A stretch of 33,064 bases of DNA from Betaproteobacteria bacterium (GCA_018970865.1 JAGWVN010000035.1:1-33064); one strand, 5' to 3'; positions 1 to 7,988 are shown, counted from the stretch's first letter. The notes: generated by a model not told the origin, from the sequence alone. Made by a program: numbers and translations.

Positions 1-413
1 CGACCAGTCAGATTCTTATCGAATTGATCCCCATTACTGTCGCGGAAGTTCAGTCCCTTAAGCGAAATACCGATTTCCAGCCCGAGTACTTTATCGACGA
101 CAGTGACATCAATTCTTTTTGAAGTCCCTGCCCCAAGCGGAACAAGCTTCTCTGACCCCTGACCAATAGCGACCGGACTAATCGTCTTGCCTCTGAGAAC
201 CGAAGAGCGGCATAACTCGTCTGCAAGAACCCATGCGGATGCGTGAGCGAATAGCTCGCTCCAGCGTCGCTTCTCCGACTGAGATCCGTGCTCCGGTCTC
301 GGCCCCGCATGATCAAGTGCTGCAACAATACCGGGATGAGGCTCTAGGTCCTTCCAGCGTAGCTCCGCTGGACTCTTGTCTTCTCGAAGACCGAAACCGG
401 TATTCTCTGGCAT
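1..413 (-). CDS. Partial nuclease-like protein, runs off left edge
   Basis: The reading frame opens at an ATG at 413 and stays open for 137 codons to the left edge, so only the N-terminal part is present. The translation looks like real protein: a basic region near residues 45-55 (SEKRRWSELF), then an alternating strand pattern around IDVTVVDK (101-108) and LEIGISLKGLNF (112-123), followed by a charged FRDSNGDQFDKN stretch. An Asp, a turn, and a strand ending in Lys followed by a polar segment recall the core of PD-(D/E)XK nucleases. Here the usual acidic residue two before the Lys is Ser, so the assignment is uncertain. Base composition is far less GC-rich than the rest of the window, which suggests recent acquisition. 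A weak GGGAAG precedes the ATG very closely. Coding is near certain; a restriction-type nuclease is only a suggestion. Confidence 0.6.
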   Translation of the reverse strand, partial: MPENTGFGLREDKSPAELRWKDLEPHPGIVAALDHAGPRPEHGSQSEKRRWSELFAHASAWVLADELCRSSVLRGKTISPVAIGQGSEKLVPLGAGTSKRIDVTVVDKVLGLEIGISLKGLNFRDSNGDQFDKNLTG

Positions 414-525
414 ATCTTCCCACTGCGACTCAGTTCACGTGAGAGTCTTGCACAAGAGATCAATTCAACCAAGTAGAAAAATCCTACCCTGCGACAAAAC
501 ATTACCTTCGTCCTAGGCCACTTAT

Positions 526-552
526 CCTCGAACTCTCACTAAGTTTCCGAGG
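526..552 (-). terminator. Candidate hairpin downstream of D-aminoacylase
   Basis: CCTCG-AACT pairs with AGTT-CGAGG across a seven-base loop, with a two-base bulge. It lies about 20 bases past the stop of the minus-strand D-aminoacylase gene, close to where base composition shifts. No T-run follows, so intrinsic termination is only a possibility. Confidence 0.3.
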
Positions 553-572
553 AACGACCCCGCGGTAATTTG

Positions 573-2252
573 TCACGCATGGAACGCGCGCAGCAGCTGC
601 CCCGCCCGCGGCGCCTCGGGCAGCAGGCCGTTGCCGTCGGCCACCTGCCGGCCGTTCACCCACACCCCGCGCACGCCCTGGCCCTCGCCGCGCAGGCGGC
701 TCGCGCCCGCGGGCAGGTCGTGCAGGCGCTGGTTGCGGCCGCGCCCCACGGTGGCCGGATCGAAGAGCAGCAGGTCGGCCGCCAGCCCGGCGCGCAGCAG
801 GCCGCGGTCGGCAATGCCGAAGAGCGCGGCCGGGTGACCGGTGAGCTTGTGCACCGCGGCCGGCAGGCTCAGGGCGCGCTGGTCGCGGGCCCAGTAGCCC
901 AGGGTGTGCAGGCCGAAGGCCGCGTCGCACAGGAAGGTGAGGTGGGCGCCGGCATCGGACAGCGCCACATGGGTGGCGGGATCGGCCACCAGCCGGCCGA
1001 CCGCGCCCGGATCGGTGTTGCGCAGCTGGCCGATGAACTCGGTGGCGAGGTTCTCGCCGAGCGCGAAATCGAGCATCCAGTCCAGCGGATGCTGGCCGGC
1101 GGCCTCGGCCAGGGCCTGTACCGAGCGGCCCTCGAGCGCGGCGTTTGCCGGATCGGCCACCGCCGAAACCTGCATCAGCGACCAGTCGCCGTTGAACAGG
1201 CCACGGCCCTGCTGATTGGCCAGGTCGCGCTTGACCGCCTCGCGGAAGGCGGCGCTGGCGTAGAGCGGCCTGAGCACCTCGAGGGGCGCGCCGATCGCGG
1301 CCTTCCAGGCCGGGATGCTCTCGAACACATAGGCCGAGCGCAGGGTGAAGTCCATGGTGAGCGGGCAGGCCGACACCTGCGGCACCAGCTGGTGGCCGCG
1401 GCCGCGGGCCGCCGCCATGGCATCGAGCTCGCCGAACACCCGCTGCGGATCGGCGTCGTTGTGGAAGAGCGCGGCGATCAGCACCGGCCGGCCGCTCTCG
1501 GCGGCGATCTCCTCGAGCTGCCCGATCGGCATCGTGCTGCCCTTGGTGAGCATGAACAGGCCGCGGCCCGACTCGCCCATGGCGCGGGTGAGCGCGAGCA
1601 TCTCGCGCTGGTCGGCCAGGCGCGAGGGCATGGGGATGCCGCCCCAGCCGTTGTGCGGCTCGTTGGTGGACGAGGCGAAGCCCACCGCGCCATGCGCCAT
1701 GGCCTCGCGCACCAGCGCGGCCATGCGCGCGATCTCGTCGTCGGTGGCCGCGCGCCGATGGGAGTCCTCGCCCATGACATAGGTGCGGATTGCCGAGTGG
1801 CCGGCGAAGGCGGCGATGTTCAGGCCGGGGCGGCTCGCCTCCAGCATGTCCATGTACTGCGGGATGGATTCGAAGTCCCAGCGAATGCCGGCCTGCAGCG
1901 CCTCGAGCGACATGCCCTCCACCTGGGTGAGGTTGCGCATGGTGAGCTCGCGGTCGGCCGGACGGCAGGGCGCGATGGTGAAGCCGCAGTTGCCGATGAC
2001 CGCGGTGGTCACGCCGAGCTGCGGCGAGGGATCGGCGAAGGGATCCCAGGTGAGCTGGGCGTCGTAGTGGGTATGGCCGTCGATGATGCCGGGCATCAGC
2101 GCGAGCCCGCTGGCATCGACCTCCTGGCGGCCGGCGGCCTCGACCCGGCCGATCTCGGCGATGCGGCCGTCGCGGACCGCGAGATCGCCCAGCTCGCCGG
2201 GCGCGCCGGTGCCGTCGAGCAGCAGGGCATTGCGAAAGACCAGATCGTGCAT
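573..2252 (-). CDS. N-acyl-D-amino-acid deacylase (amidohydrolase family)
   Basis: A 559-residue metal-dependent amidohydrolase of the D-aminoacylase type, expected to hydrolyse N-acyl-D-amino acids or related amides in the cytoplasm. The N-terminal metal-binding HTHYD lies at residues 60-64 after the typical MPGIIDGH strand. GNCGF is at 87-91 and SDAGAH, with the late catalytic Asp of the family, is at 432-437. A C-terminal beta segment (GLAADLLLFDP, then VWVNGRQV) is the usual composite sandwich domain. Length fits the family (about 480-580). AAGGAG sits five bases before the ATG, which fixes the start. It diverges from the flavin monooxygenase operon across 213 bp. Members are often annotated broadly, and substrates may be dihydropyrimidine-like or acyl-amino compounds; the family call is firm, the substrate is not. 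Confidence 0.9.
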   Translation of the reverse strand: MHDLVFRNALLLDGTGAPGELGDLAVRDGRIAEIGRVEAAGRQEVDASGLALMPGIIDGHTHYDAQLTWDPFADPSPQLGVTTAVIGNCGFTIAPCRPADRELTMRNLTQVEGMSLEALQAGIRWDFESIPQYMDMLEASRPGLNIAAFAGHSAIRTYVMGEDSHRRAATDDEIARMAALVREAMAHGAVGFASSTNEPHNGWGGIPMPSRLADQREMLALTRAMGESGRGLFMLTKGSTMPIGQLEEIAAESGRPVLIAALFHNDADPQRVFGELDAMAAARGRGHQLVPQVSACPLTMDFTLRSAYVFESIPAWKAAIGAPLEVLRPLYASAAFREAVKRDLANQQGRGLFNGDWSLMQVSAVADPANAALEGRSVQALAEAAGQHPLDWMLDFALGENLATEFIGQLRNTDPGAVGRLVADPATHVALSDAGAHLTFLCDAAFGLHTLGYWARDQRALSLPAAVHKLTGHPAALFGIADRGLLRAGLAADLLLFDPATVGRGRNQRLHDLPAGASRLRGEGQGVRGVWVNGRQVADGNGLLPEAPRAGQLLRAFHA

Positions 2253-2317
2253 GGCGGCTCCTTGATGTTGACCGGGACGACGGGGCCGACAGCGACTCCG
2301 TCAGCGATCCGACCGGA

Positions 2318-2405
2318 AGTGTAAACGCCACGCCGGCAGGCACCGGCAAGCCTGTTCCGCTCGCCGGCGCCGGCTCAGGGCAGCCCTGCACGCCGGCGCT
2401 ACACT
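2318..2405. promoter_or_regulatory. Divergent promoter region, two TACACT -10 candidates
   Basis: The 213-bp divergent gap has TACACT on the minus strand (2318-2323, toward the deacylase) and TACACT on the plus strand (2400-2405, toward the flavin monooxygenase). Neither has a convincing -35 box at 16-18 bp, so these are weak candidates. Confidence 0.3.
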
Positions 2406-2465
2406 GGCCCGACCGACCGCTCCGGCCCGCCAAGGGCCCGCGCAGGCCCCACCGAGGAGACCGCG

Positions 2466-3857
2466 ATGCGATTCACCTGGTTCAACCTGATGCCCTGGCC
2501 CGACCTGCCCGATGACTTCCGCGAGAAGAACCGCTCGGTGTGGGTGGACATCGATTCGCGGCTGTTCGAGCCGGTGCGCGCGCACGGCGTCTACAACACC
2601 TACATGGACATGCTCGAGTACGCCGGGCGCCTGGGCTTCGACGGCATCGGCATCAACGAGCATCATCAGAACGCCTACGGGATCATGCCCTCGCCGAATC
2701 TCATCGCGGCGGGCCTGGCGCGGCGCACCAGCGATGTCGCCATCGTGGTGCTGGGCAACTCCATCGCGCTCTACAACCCGCCGGTGCGGGTGGCCGAGGA
2801 GTTCGCCATGCTCGACTGCATCTCGGGCGGGCGGCTGGTGGCCGGCTTCCCGGTGGGCACCAGCATGGACACCAACTACAGCTACGGCCAGATCCCGGCG
2901 CTCACCCGCGAGAAGTACGCCGAGGCGCACGACCTGATCATGCGCGCCTGGCGTGAGCCCAAGCCCTTCGCGTTCAACGGGCGCTACACCCAGCTGCGCT
3001 ACGTGAACATCTGGCCGCGGCCGCTGCAGCAGCCGCACCCGCCCATCCACATCCCCGGCGGCGGCTCGGTCGAGACCTACGACTTCTGCATCGACAACAC
3101 CTACTCGTACTCCTACCTGTCGTTCTCGGGCTACATCCGCGCCAGGGCGCTGATGCAGGGCTACTGGGACCGGGTCGCGCAGCGCAATGCGCCCGATGCC
3201 TCCCCCTACCGCGCCGGCTTCGCCCAGACCATCTGCGTGGCCGAGACCGACGAGGAGGCCGAGCGCCTGTATGCCGAGCATGTGCTGTACTTCTACAACC
3301 GCTGCCTGCATGTCTTTCCGGGCTTTGCCGACGCGCCGGGCTACCGCACGATCAAGACCATCCAGACCGGCGCGCTCTCGCAGTACGCGCCGGTGCGCGG
3401 CGGCTATGCCTCGCTCACCTGGAAAGACCTCATCGAGGGCGGCCATGTGATCGCCGGCAGCCCCGAGACCGTGCGCCAGCGCATGGAAGACCTGATCCGC
3501 AGCCTGAATGTGGGCAACATCTTCTGCCTGATGCATGTGGGCAACATGCCGGTCGAGAAGTGCATGCACTCCACGCGGCTGTTCGCCGAGAAGGTCATGC
3601 CGGCGCTGCGCGGCCTGTTCCCCGAGCATGCCGACGACCAGCGCTTCTGGTGCAAGCCGGTGGCCAGCGCGGCCGTGCCCGGCACGCTGCCCGACGAGGC
3701 GCAGGTGCGCGAGCGGGTGGCTGCGGCCCTGGCCGATTCGCGGGCCGCGCAGGCCGCGGGCCAGGCGGCGGCGGCCGGCGGCGCATCGGGTCAGGGCGCC
3801 GGCGCGGTGGCCGATGCCGCGCGCAATCGCCCCGTGCCCGCGCGCGCCGAGCGCTGA
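2466..3857 (+). CDS. LLM-class flavin-dependent monooxygenase
   Basis: A 463-residue luciferase-like monooxygenase, probably using FMNH2 from a partner reductase to oxygenate an organic substrate in the cytoplasm. Family signatures are EYAGRLGFDGIGINEHH (51-67), the DCISGGRL strand-loop (117-124) and the GSPETVRQRMEDLI segment near the C-terminal side of the barrel. The last ~50 residues are Ala/Gly-rich and low in complexity, beyond the normal barrel end, and probably disordered. GAGGAG precedes the ATG by about seven bases. It leads an operon: an alpha/beta hydrolase follows after 18 bp, then pyroglutamyl peptidase after 6 bp. An oxygenase followed by a hydrolase suggests Baeyer-Villiger-like oxygenation and ester cleavage, which is an inference. 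No reductase gene lies next to it. Confidence 0.88.
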   Translation: MRFTWFNLMPWPDLPDDFREKNRSVWVDIDSRLFEPVRAHGVYNTYMDMLEYAGRLGFDGIGINEHHQNAYGIMPSPNLIAAGLARRTSDVAIVVLGNSIALYNPPVRVAEEFAMLDCISGGRLVAGFPVGTSMDTNYSYGQIPALTREKYAEAHDLIMRAWREPKPFAFNGRYTQLRYVNIWPRPLQQPHPPIHIPGGGSVETYDFCIDNTYSYSYLSFSGYIRARALMQGYWDRVAQRNAPDASPYRAGFAQTICVAETDEEAERLYAEHVLYFYNRCLHVFPGFADAPGYRTIKTIQTGALSQYAPVRGGYASLTWKDLIEGGHVIAGSPETVRQRMEDLIRSLNVGNIFCLMHVGNMPVEKCMHSTRLFAEKVMPALRGLFPEHADDQRFWCKPVASAAVPGTLPDEAQVRERVAAALADSRAAQAAGQAAAAGGASGQGAGAVADAARNRPVPARAER

Positions 3858-3875
3858 TCCACCCCCGGAGCCGGC

Positions 3876-4652
3876 ATGGAACTGCGCACCGTCAACACCC
3901 ACCACGTCGCCGTCAGCGTCTACGAGGCCGGCCAGGGCGAGCCGCTGGTCTACCTGCATGGCGCGGGCGGCCTCACCCCCGACGATCCCTTCCTCGCGCG
4001 GCTGGCGCAGCGCTGGCGCGTGATCGCGCCGCTGCTGCCCGGCTACGGGCCGAGCGCCGAGTGCGAGAGCCTGCGCACCATGCTCGATGTCACCCTGCAC
4101 ACCTGGGATGTCATCGATGCGCTCGGCCTGACCAACCCCTGGCTGGTGGGCCACTCCATGGGCGGCATGATCGCCGCCGAGATGGCCGCGGTGGCGCCGC
4201 ACCAGGTCTCGCGGCTGGCGCTGATCGCGCCGGCAGGGCTGTGGCTGCCCGAGCATCCCATCCCGGACATCTTCGCGATGCTGCCCTACCAGATGCCGGC
4301 CGTGCTCTTCCATGATGTCGAGGCAGGCCGCAAGGCCATGACCGCCGGCGCGCGCATGGACGACCCGGAGTGGCTCAAGGGCTTCCTGGTGACCAACGCG
4401 CGCCAGCTCGGCATGGCCGGCAAGCTGCTCTTCCCGATCCCCGACCGCGGCCTGTCGGAGCGGCTCTACCGCATCCGCGCGCGCACGGCGCTGATCTGGG
4501 GCGAGAGCGACCGATTGATCGTGCCGGCCTACGCGCAGGCCTGGCAGGCCGGCATCGCCGGGGCCACCCTGATCCCCGTGCCGCGTGCCGGCCATCTGGC
4601 GCCGCAGGAGCAGCCCGAGGCGGTGGCCGATGCCATCGCCACCCTGGCCTGA
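3876..4652 (+). CDS. Alpha/beta-fold hydrolase
   Basis: A 258-residue alpha/beta hydrolase. The oxyanion-side strand YLHGAGG is at 26-32 and the nucleophile elbow GHSMGG places Ser94. The acid is probably Asp212 in GESDRLIVP, and the base His240 in RAGHLAPQEQP, so the triad is complete. The sequence between the elbow and the acid forms the cap region. No signal peptide is visible, so it should act in the cytoplasm. GGAG lies five bases before the ATG. Its position between the flavin monooxygenase and the peptidase suggests it hydrolyses an ester or lactone made by the oxygenase, or a meta-cleavage-type product. The substrate cannot be read from the sequence. Fold and triad are certain. Confidence 0.9.
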   Translation: MELRTVNTHHVAVSVYEAGQGEPLVYLHGAGGLTPDDPFLARLAQRWRVIAPLLPGYGPSAECESLRTMLDVTLHTWDVIDALGLTNPWLVGHSMGGMIAAEMAAVAPHQVSRLALIAPAGLWLPEHPIPDIFAMLPYQMPAVLFHDVEAGRKAMTAGARMDDPEWLKGFLVTNARQLGMAGKLLFPIPDRGLSERLYRIRARTALIWGESDRLIVPAYAQAWQAGIAGATLIPVPRAGHLAPQEQPEAVADAIATLA

Positions 4653-4658
4653 GCCGGC

Positions 4659-5336
4659 ATGGACAGCGCAGGCGCAGGCATCGAGGCAGCACCGCGGGTG
4701 CTGGTCACCGGCTTCGAGCCCTTCGGGGGCGAGTCGGTCAATCCGTCGTGGGAGGTGGCCCGCGCGCTGCACGGCGCGCAGATCGCCGGGGCGCAGGTCA
4801 GCGCGCTGCAGCTGCCCTGCCGCTTCGGCGAGAGCGGCGAGGTGCTGGCGCGCGCGCTCTCGCGATCGCCGGTCGCGGTGGTGATTGCCCTGGGCCAGGC
4901 CGCCAGCCGCACCGACCTGAGCGTGGAGCGGGTGGCCATCAATGTCGATGACGCGCCCATGCCCGACAACGGCGGCGGCCAGCCGATCGACCAGCCGGTG
5001 ATCGCCGGCGCGCCGGCGGGCTACTTCAGCAGCCTGCCGATCAAGCGCATCGTGGCCGCGATGCGCGCCGCGGGCGTGCCGGCCTCGGTCTCGCAGACCG
5101 CCGGCACCTTCGTGTGCAACCACCTCTTCTTCACGCTCGCCCACCTGATCGCCACCCGCCATCCGCAGATGCGCGGCGGCTTCATCCACCTGCCGATGCT
5201 GCCCGAGCAGGCCGCCGCCTGGGTGGGCACGCCCAGCCTGTCGCTCGACACCATGGTGCGCGGCGTGCGCGCGGCCATCGCCGCCACGCTGAGCGGCGAT
5301 GGCGATGCGGCGCGCGACGGCGGGACGGTGGCCTGA
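4659..5336 (+). CDS. pcp: Pyroglutamyl-peptidase I (C15 cysteine peptidase)
   Basis: A 225-residue pyrrolidone-carboxylate peptidase, which removes N-terminal pyroglutamate from peptides in the cytoplasm. The family opening VLVTGFEPFGG is at 14-24. The catalytic triad can be read: Glu90 in SVERVAINVDDA, Cys153 in QTAGTFVCNHLFF and His177 in GGFIHLPMLPEQ. Length matches the family (about 210-225). It begins six bases after the hydrolase stop and has no strong ribosome site of its own, so it is probably read from the same transcript as the oxygenase and hydrolase. A link to those genes is not obvious; an amide or lactam-cleaving role in a shared pathway is possible but speculative. The identification is strong. 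Confidence 0.93.
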   Translation: MDSAGAGIEAAPRVLVTGFEPFGGESVNPSWEVARALHGAQIAGAQVSALQLPCRFGESGEVLARALSRSPVAVVIALGQAASRTDLSVERVAINVDDAPMPDNGGGQPIDQPVIAGAPAGYFSSLPIKRIVAAMRAAGVPASVSQTAGTFVCNHLFFTLAHLIATRHPQMRGGFIHLPMLPEQAAAWVGTPSLSLDTMVRGVRAAIAATLSGDGDAARDGGTVA

Positions 5337-5338
5337 GG

Positions 5339-5355
5339 CGCGGCACTAGGCCGCG
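5339..5355. terminator. GC hairpin between convergent pcp and vapC
   Basis: CGCGGC at 5339-5344 pairs perfectly with GCCGCG at 5350-5355 around the loop ACTAG. The hairpin starts three bases after the pcp stop and overlaps the vapC stop. It could terminate both convergent transcripts, but there is no T-run on either side. Confidence 0.35.
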
Positions 5356-5768
5356 GGCGCCGCCCAGGGATCGAGAATCCTGACACCCATCGGCGCGAAA
5401 TCGCGCCGGTTGCGGGTGACGACGGTCAGGGCATGGCATTGCGCGGTGGCTGCGATGAGGGCGTCGCGCTCCGGTCGACGATCGGGCACATGCAGGCGGG
5501 CGCAGGCGACGGCGACCGCGGCGTCGACGGGGAGGATTCGGCCGTCGAAGGCGGGGAGCACCCGCTCGTCGAGCCAGCGACGCAGCAGCCGGCCTTGGGC
5601 CGCGTCGCGCGCCTCGACGGCGAGCACGCCGAGCTCGAACTCGAGGACCGTGACCACCGAGAGGTAGAGATCACCGAGGTCGACCGCGTCAGCCCACCGC
5701 GCCACCCGAGGGTCGGCACGGTCGCGCCGACGCAGCTCGGAGACGACATTCGTGTCGAGCAGATACAT
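5346..5768 (-). CDS. vapC: VapC-type PIN-domain toxin
   Basis: A 140-residue PIN-domain ribonuclease, toxin of a type II toxin-antitoxin pair, expected to cleave tRNA or rRNA when freed from its antitoxin. It opens with YLLDTNVVSEL, giving Asp5. Glu43 is in VTVLEFELG, Asp102 in RPERDALIAA and Asp123 in TRNRRDF, so all four acidic positions of the Mg2+ site are present and the protein looks active. It is similar to the FitB-like subgroup. Its ATG overlaps the antitoxin stop by one base (TGATG), the standard coupled arrangement. It is the only one of the three toxin-antitoxin loci in this window that looks complete. Convergent with pcp, with nine bases between the genes. Confidence 0.92.
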   Translation of the reverse strand: MYLLDTNVVSELRRRDRADPRVARWADAVDLGDLYLSVVTVLEFELGVLAVEARDAAQGRLLRRWLDERVLPAFDGRILPVDAAVAVACARLHVPDRRPERDALIAATAQCHALTVVTRNRRDFAPMGVRILDPWAAPAA

Positions 5769-6025
5769 CAGTCGAGCGGTGCCGGCCGGGCGATCTCCCC
5801 GAGCCGGGGCGGGTCGAACGCGACGGCCTCGACCCCGGGCAGATCGAGCGCTTCCCGAAGGCTTCGTCCCTGGCCCTGCAGATGCTTCCAGGCATCGTGG
5901 CGCATGAGCACCCAGGCAGGCTTGCCGCGATCGGTGATGATCACCGGGCCCTCCTCGGCTGCGCGCTTGGCTGCGCTGAGGTCCTGATTGAAGCGGCGGC
6001 TGGTGATTGTCGTGACGGCGCCCAT
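5768..6025 (-). CDS. Phd/YefM-family antitoxin
   Basis: An 85-residue antitoxin upstream of and coupled to the PIN toxin. The N-terminal half (TTITSRRFNQDLSAAKRAA, then GPVIITDRGKPAWVLM) is the Phd/YefM DNA-binding dimer fold. The C-terminal ~30 residues (SLREALDLPGVEAVAFDPP) would be the flexible toxin-neutralising tail. AGGAGG lies six bases before the ATG, and a 20-bp perfect palindrome sits just upstream of that, so autorepression by the toxin-antitoxin complex is very likely. A much longer in-frame extension upstream exists, but it would read through the SDR gene's end and the operator, so it is not the protein. Confidence 0.92.
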   Translation of the reverse strand: MGAVTTITSRRFNQDLSAAKRAAEEGPVIITDRGKPAWVLMRHDAWKHLQGQGRSLREALDLPGVEAVAFDPPRLGEIARPAPLD

Positions 6026-6039
6026 GCTGCCCTCCTGCG

Positions 6040-6085
6040 ATGTAGCGATATCGCTACATTGGACCGGGAGGCTGCCGGGCGTCAA
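6040..6085 (-). promoter_or_regulatory. Toxin-antitoxin promoter with 20-bp palindromic operator
   Basis: The sequence at 6040-6059 is a perfect 20-bp palindrome with core TGTAGCGATATCGCTACA. On the minus strand a TTGACG -35 box lies at 6085-6080, which puts the -10 region at about 6062-6056, inside the palindrome's upstream arm. A bound dimer would block polymerase. The ribosome site AGGAGG (6036-6031) follows directly. The operator role is inferred from position and perfect symmetry. Confidence 0.7.
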
Positions 6086-6096
6086 CCCCCGCCCGA

Positions 6097-6903
6097 TCAC
6101 CCGACCCGCGTGCCCATGCCCCCGTCCACCGGCAGCAGCGCGCCGGTGATGAAGCCGGCCTCGTCGCTGCACAGGAACAGCGCGGCATTGGCGGTGTCCC
6201 AGCCGCTGCCCATGCGGGCGCGCAGCGGCACGCGGGCATCGCGCTCGGCGCGCACCTGAGCCACCGGCCGGCCGGTGGCGCGGGCCCCGCCCTCGACGGC
6301 CATGGGCGTGTCCATGAAGCCCGGCAGGATCGCGTTGCAGCGGATACCGTGCCGCGCGTTGGCCGAGGCCACGCTGGTGGTCAGCCGGTTGACGCCCGCC
6401 TTGGAGACCTCGTAGGCGATCATGGTGGCGCCGGCCACCGAGGCAAGCGAGGAGATGTTGACGATCGCGCCGCCGCCGCCCTGCTCGCGCATCAGCGGCA
6501 GGGCATGGCGCAGCGTGAGCCACATGCCCTTGAGGTTGACCGCCATCAGGCGATCCCAGGCAGCCTCCTCGGCCTTGTGGGCCGGGCCGTCACCGCCGCC
6601 GCCGATGCCGACATTGTTCACCAGCGCATCGATGCGGCCGAAGCGCTCGCGGGCCGCGGCCACCAGCGCGGCGCAGTCGTCGCGGCTGGCGACATCGGCC
6701 CGGAAGGCCCAGGCCTGCCCGCCCTCGGCGGTGATCAGGGCCGCGGTCTCGGCCGCGCTGGCCTCGTCGCGATCCACGCACAGCACGCGCGCGCCCTCCT
6801 GCGCCAGCCGCAGGGCCGTGGCCCGCCCGTTGCCGACATTCGGGCCGGGGCTCTGGCCCGCCCCCACCACCACCGCGCACTTGCCCGCCATCCGTCCGCT
6901 CAT
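6097..6903 (-). CDS. SDR-family NAD(P)-dependent oxidoreductase
   Basis: A 268-residue classical short-chain dehydrogenase/reductase. The cofactor loop GAGQSPGPNVGNG (14-26) is longer than the standard TGxxxGIG pattern, and NNVG is at 96-99. Catalytic Ser is at 151-152 (NISS), Tyr164 and Lys168 are in the YEVSK motif, and the CNAILPGFMDTPM strand follows. Asp44 after the second strand (CVDRD) suggests a preference for NAD over NADP. GAGGAG precedes the ATG. It is transcribed in the same direction as the toxin-antitoxin pair, whose operator begins within about 40 bp of its stop, and lies 85 bp downstream of the Ada-like gene. The substrate is unknown; the enzyme class is certain. Confidence 0.9.
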   Translation of the reverse strand: MSGRMAGKCAVVVGAGQSPGPNVGNGRATALRLAQEGARVLCVDRDEASAAETAALITAEGGQAWAFRADVASRDDCAALVAAARERFGRIDALVNNVGIGGGGDGPAHKAEEAAWDRLMAVNLKGMWLTLRHALPLMREQGGGGAIVNISSLASVAGATMIAYEVSKAGVNRLTTSVASANARHGIRCNAILPGFMDTPMAVEGGARATGRPVAQVRAERDARVPLRARMGSGWDTANAALFLCSDEAGFITGALLPVDGGMGTRVG

Positions 6904-6988
6904 CGTCGTCTCCTCGTAGCTCCATCAGAGGGAGCCTGCGACGATTGTGCCTCGGCGGCGCGAACGGGCATTTCAGCACCGCGCCGGC

Positions 6989-7900
6989 TCAGGGCGTTGG
7001 GTCCGCGCGCCGGCCATCCCGCCTTGCCGCCTCCCAGACCAGGGCCGCCAGCTTGCGGGTCTCGCCCCAGCGGTAGCGGCCGGGCTCGCCGCTCTCGCGG
7101 ATGACCCGATGGCAGGGAATCAGCCAGGCAAGCCGGTTGGCCGCCAGCGCGCTGCCCACGGCGCGAGCGGCCTGCGGGCTGCCGGCCCGCCGCGCCAGCG
7201 CGCCATAGCCGATGAGCTCTCCGGGCGCGCTGGCCATCAGCGCCTGCCAGACCCGGATCTGGAAGTTCGTGCCGCGCAGCACCAGGTGGAGCCGCCCGCG
7301 CTCGGGCGCGTCGGCAAACACCCGGGCGAGCAGGCGGGCGGCCCGGGTGTCGTCCCGCGCGAGGCTGGCCATCGGCCAGCGCCGCGCGAGCCCGGCCAGC
7401 GCCGGCGCCTCGTCGCCATCGAGAAAGGCCAGCTCGCACAGGCCGCGATCGGTCCAGCCGACCAGCGCCCGCCCGAGCGGGGAGTCGCCCACCCCCCAGC
7501 CGATCCGCACCCCGGCCCCGGCGCGCTGGATCTCGCCCGGGGTCATCGCCTCGCAGCTCACCATCAGCTCGTGAAGGCGGCTGCCGCTGCCCAGGCCGGC
7601 GCCATGAGCGGTGGTCAGCACATCCTGCGAGCGGCGCAGCTGCGCGAGCGCGTACTCCTTGGTGAGGTACTGCAGGAAGCGCTTGGGCGAGATGCCCACC
7701 CACTGCGCGAACACCCGCTGCAGGTGATGGGGGCTCAGGTGGACCGCGTCGGCCAGCGCGGCCAGATCGGGCTGTTCGGCGGCATGGCGGCGCAGGTGGT
7801 CGATGGCGCGGGCCACCAGCGCGTAGTGACGGGCGGCGGTGGCGGTGTCGGCCTCAACGCGGGCGACGGTCGGGGGGTCGAGCAGGCCGGTCATGGGCAT
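6989..7900 (-). CDS. Ada-like AraC / O6-methylguanine-DNA methyltransferase fusion
   Basis: A 303-residue fusion. Residues ~25-125 are an AraC-type helix-turn-helix domain ([23 protein letters not shown], then [15 protein letters not shown]). Residues ~140-300 are an alkyl-DNA methyltransferase domain with [10 protein letters not shown], the acceptor Cys263 in [10 protein letters not shown] and RYRWGETRK. It would remove methyl from O6-alkylguanine irreversibly and may also regulate repair genes. The zinc-binding N-terminal methylphosphotriester domain of E. coli Ada is missing, so the usual trigger for activation is absent. I chose the ATG at 7900 (or 7894). An in-frame start at 8038 would overlap the divergent glycosyltransferase gene and adds a low-complexity Arg-rich stretch with no domain. 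Confidence 0.87.
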   Translation of the reverse strand: MPMTGLLDPPTVARVEADTATAARHYALVARAIDHLRRHAAEQPDLAALADAVHLSPHHLQRVFAQWVGISPKRFLQYLTKEYALAQLRRSQDVLTTAHGAGLGSGSRLHELMVSCEAMTPGEIQRAGAGVRIGWGVGDSPLGRALVGWTDRGLCELAFLDGDEAPALAGLARRWPMASLARDDTRAARLLARVFADAPERGRLHLVLRGTNFQIRVWQALMASAPGELIGYGALARRAGSPQAARAVGSALAANRLAWLIPCHRVIRESGEPGRYRWGETRKLAALVWEAARRDGRRADPTP

Positions 7901-7988
7901 GCCGGCAGTCTGCGCCCACCCGCGCCGGCGCCGCAAACCGGTTCTTGCGAAGCGACGGCCCCATGGCCCCGAGCGGACCGCGGGCGCT

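Noticed and set aside
50-328. 92-codon minus-strand frame
   Set aside because: It lies in a different frame from the nuclease-like gene at 1-413, whose translation is far more protein-like and spans the same DNA.
502-2433. Very long frames on both strands over the D-aminoacylase (502-2433 minus, 570-2324 plus)
   Set aside because: Shadow frames common in high-GC DNA. Their translations are Arg/Ala/Gly-rich with no motifs, while the D-aminoacylase frame has all family residues.
2301-5189. 962-codon minus-strand frame opposite the monooxygenase operon
   Set aside because: Antisense to three well-supported genes, His/Gly/Arg-rich and without any recognisable domain.
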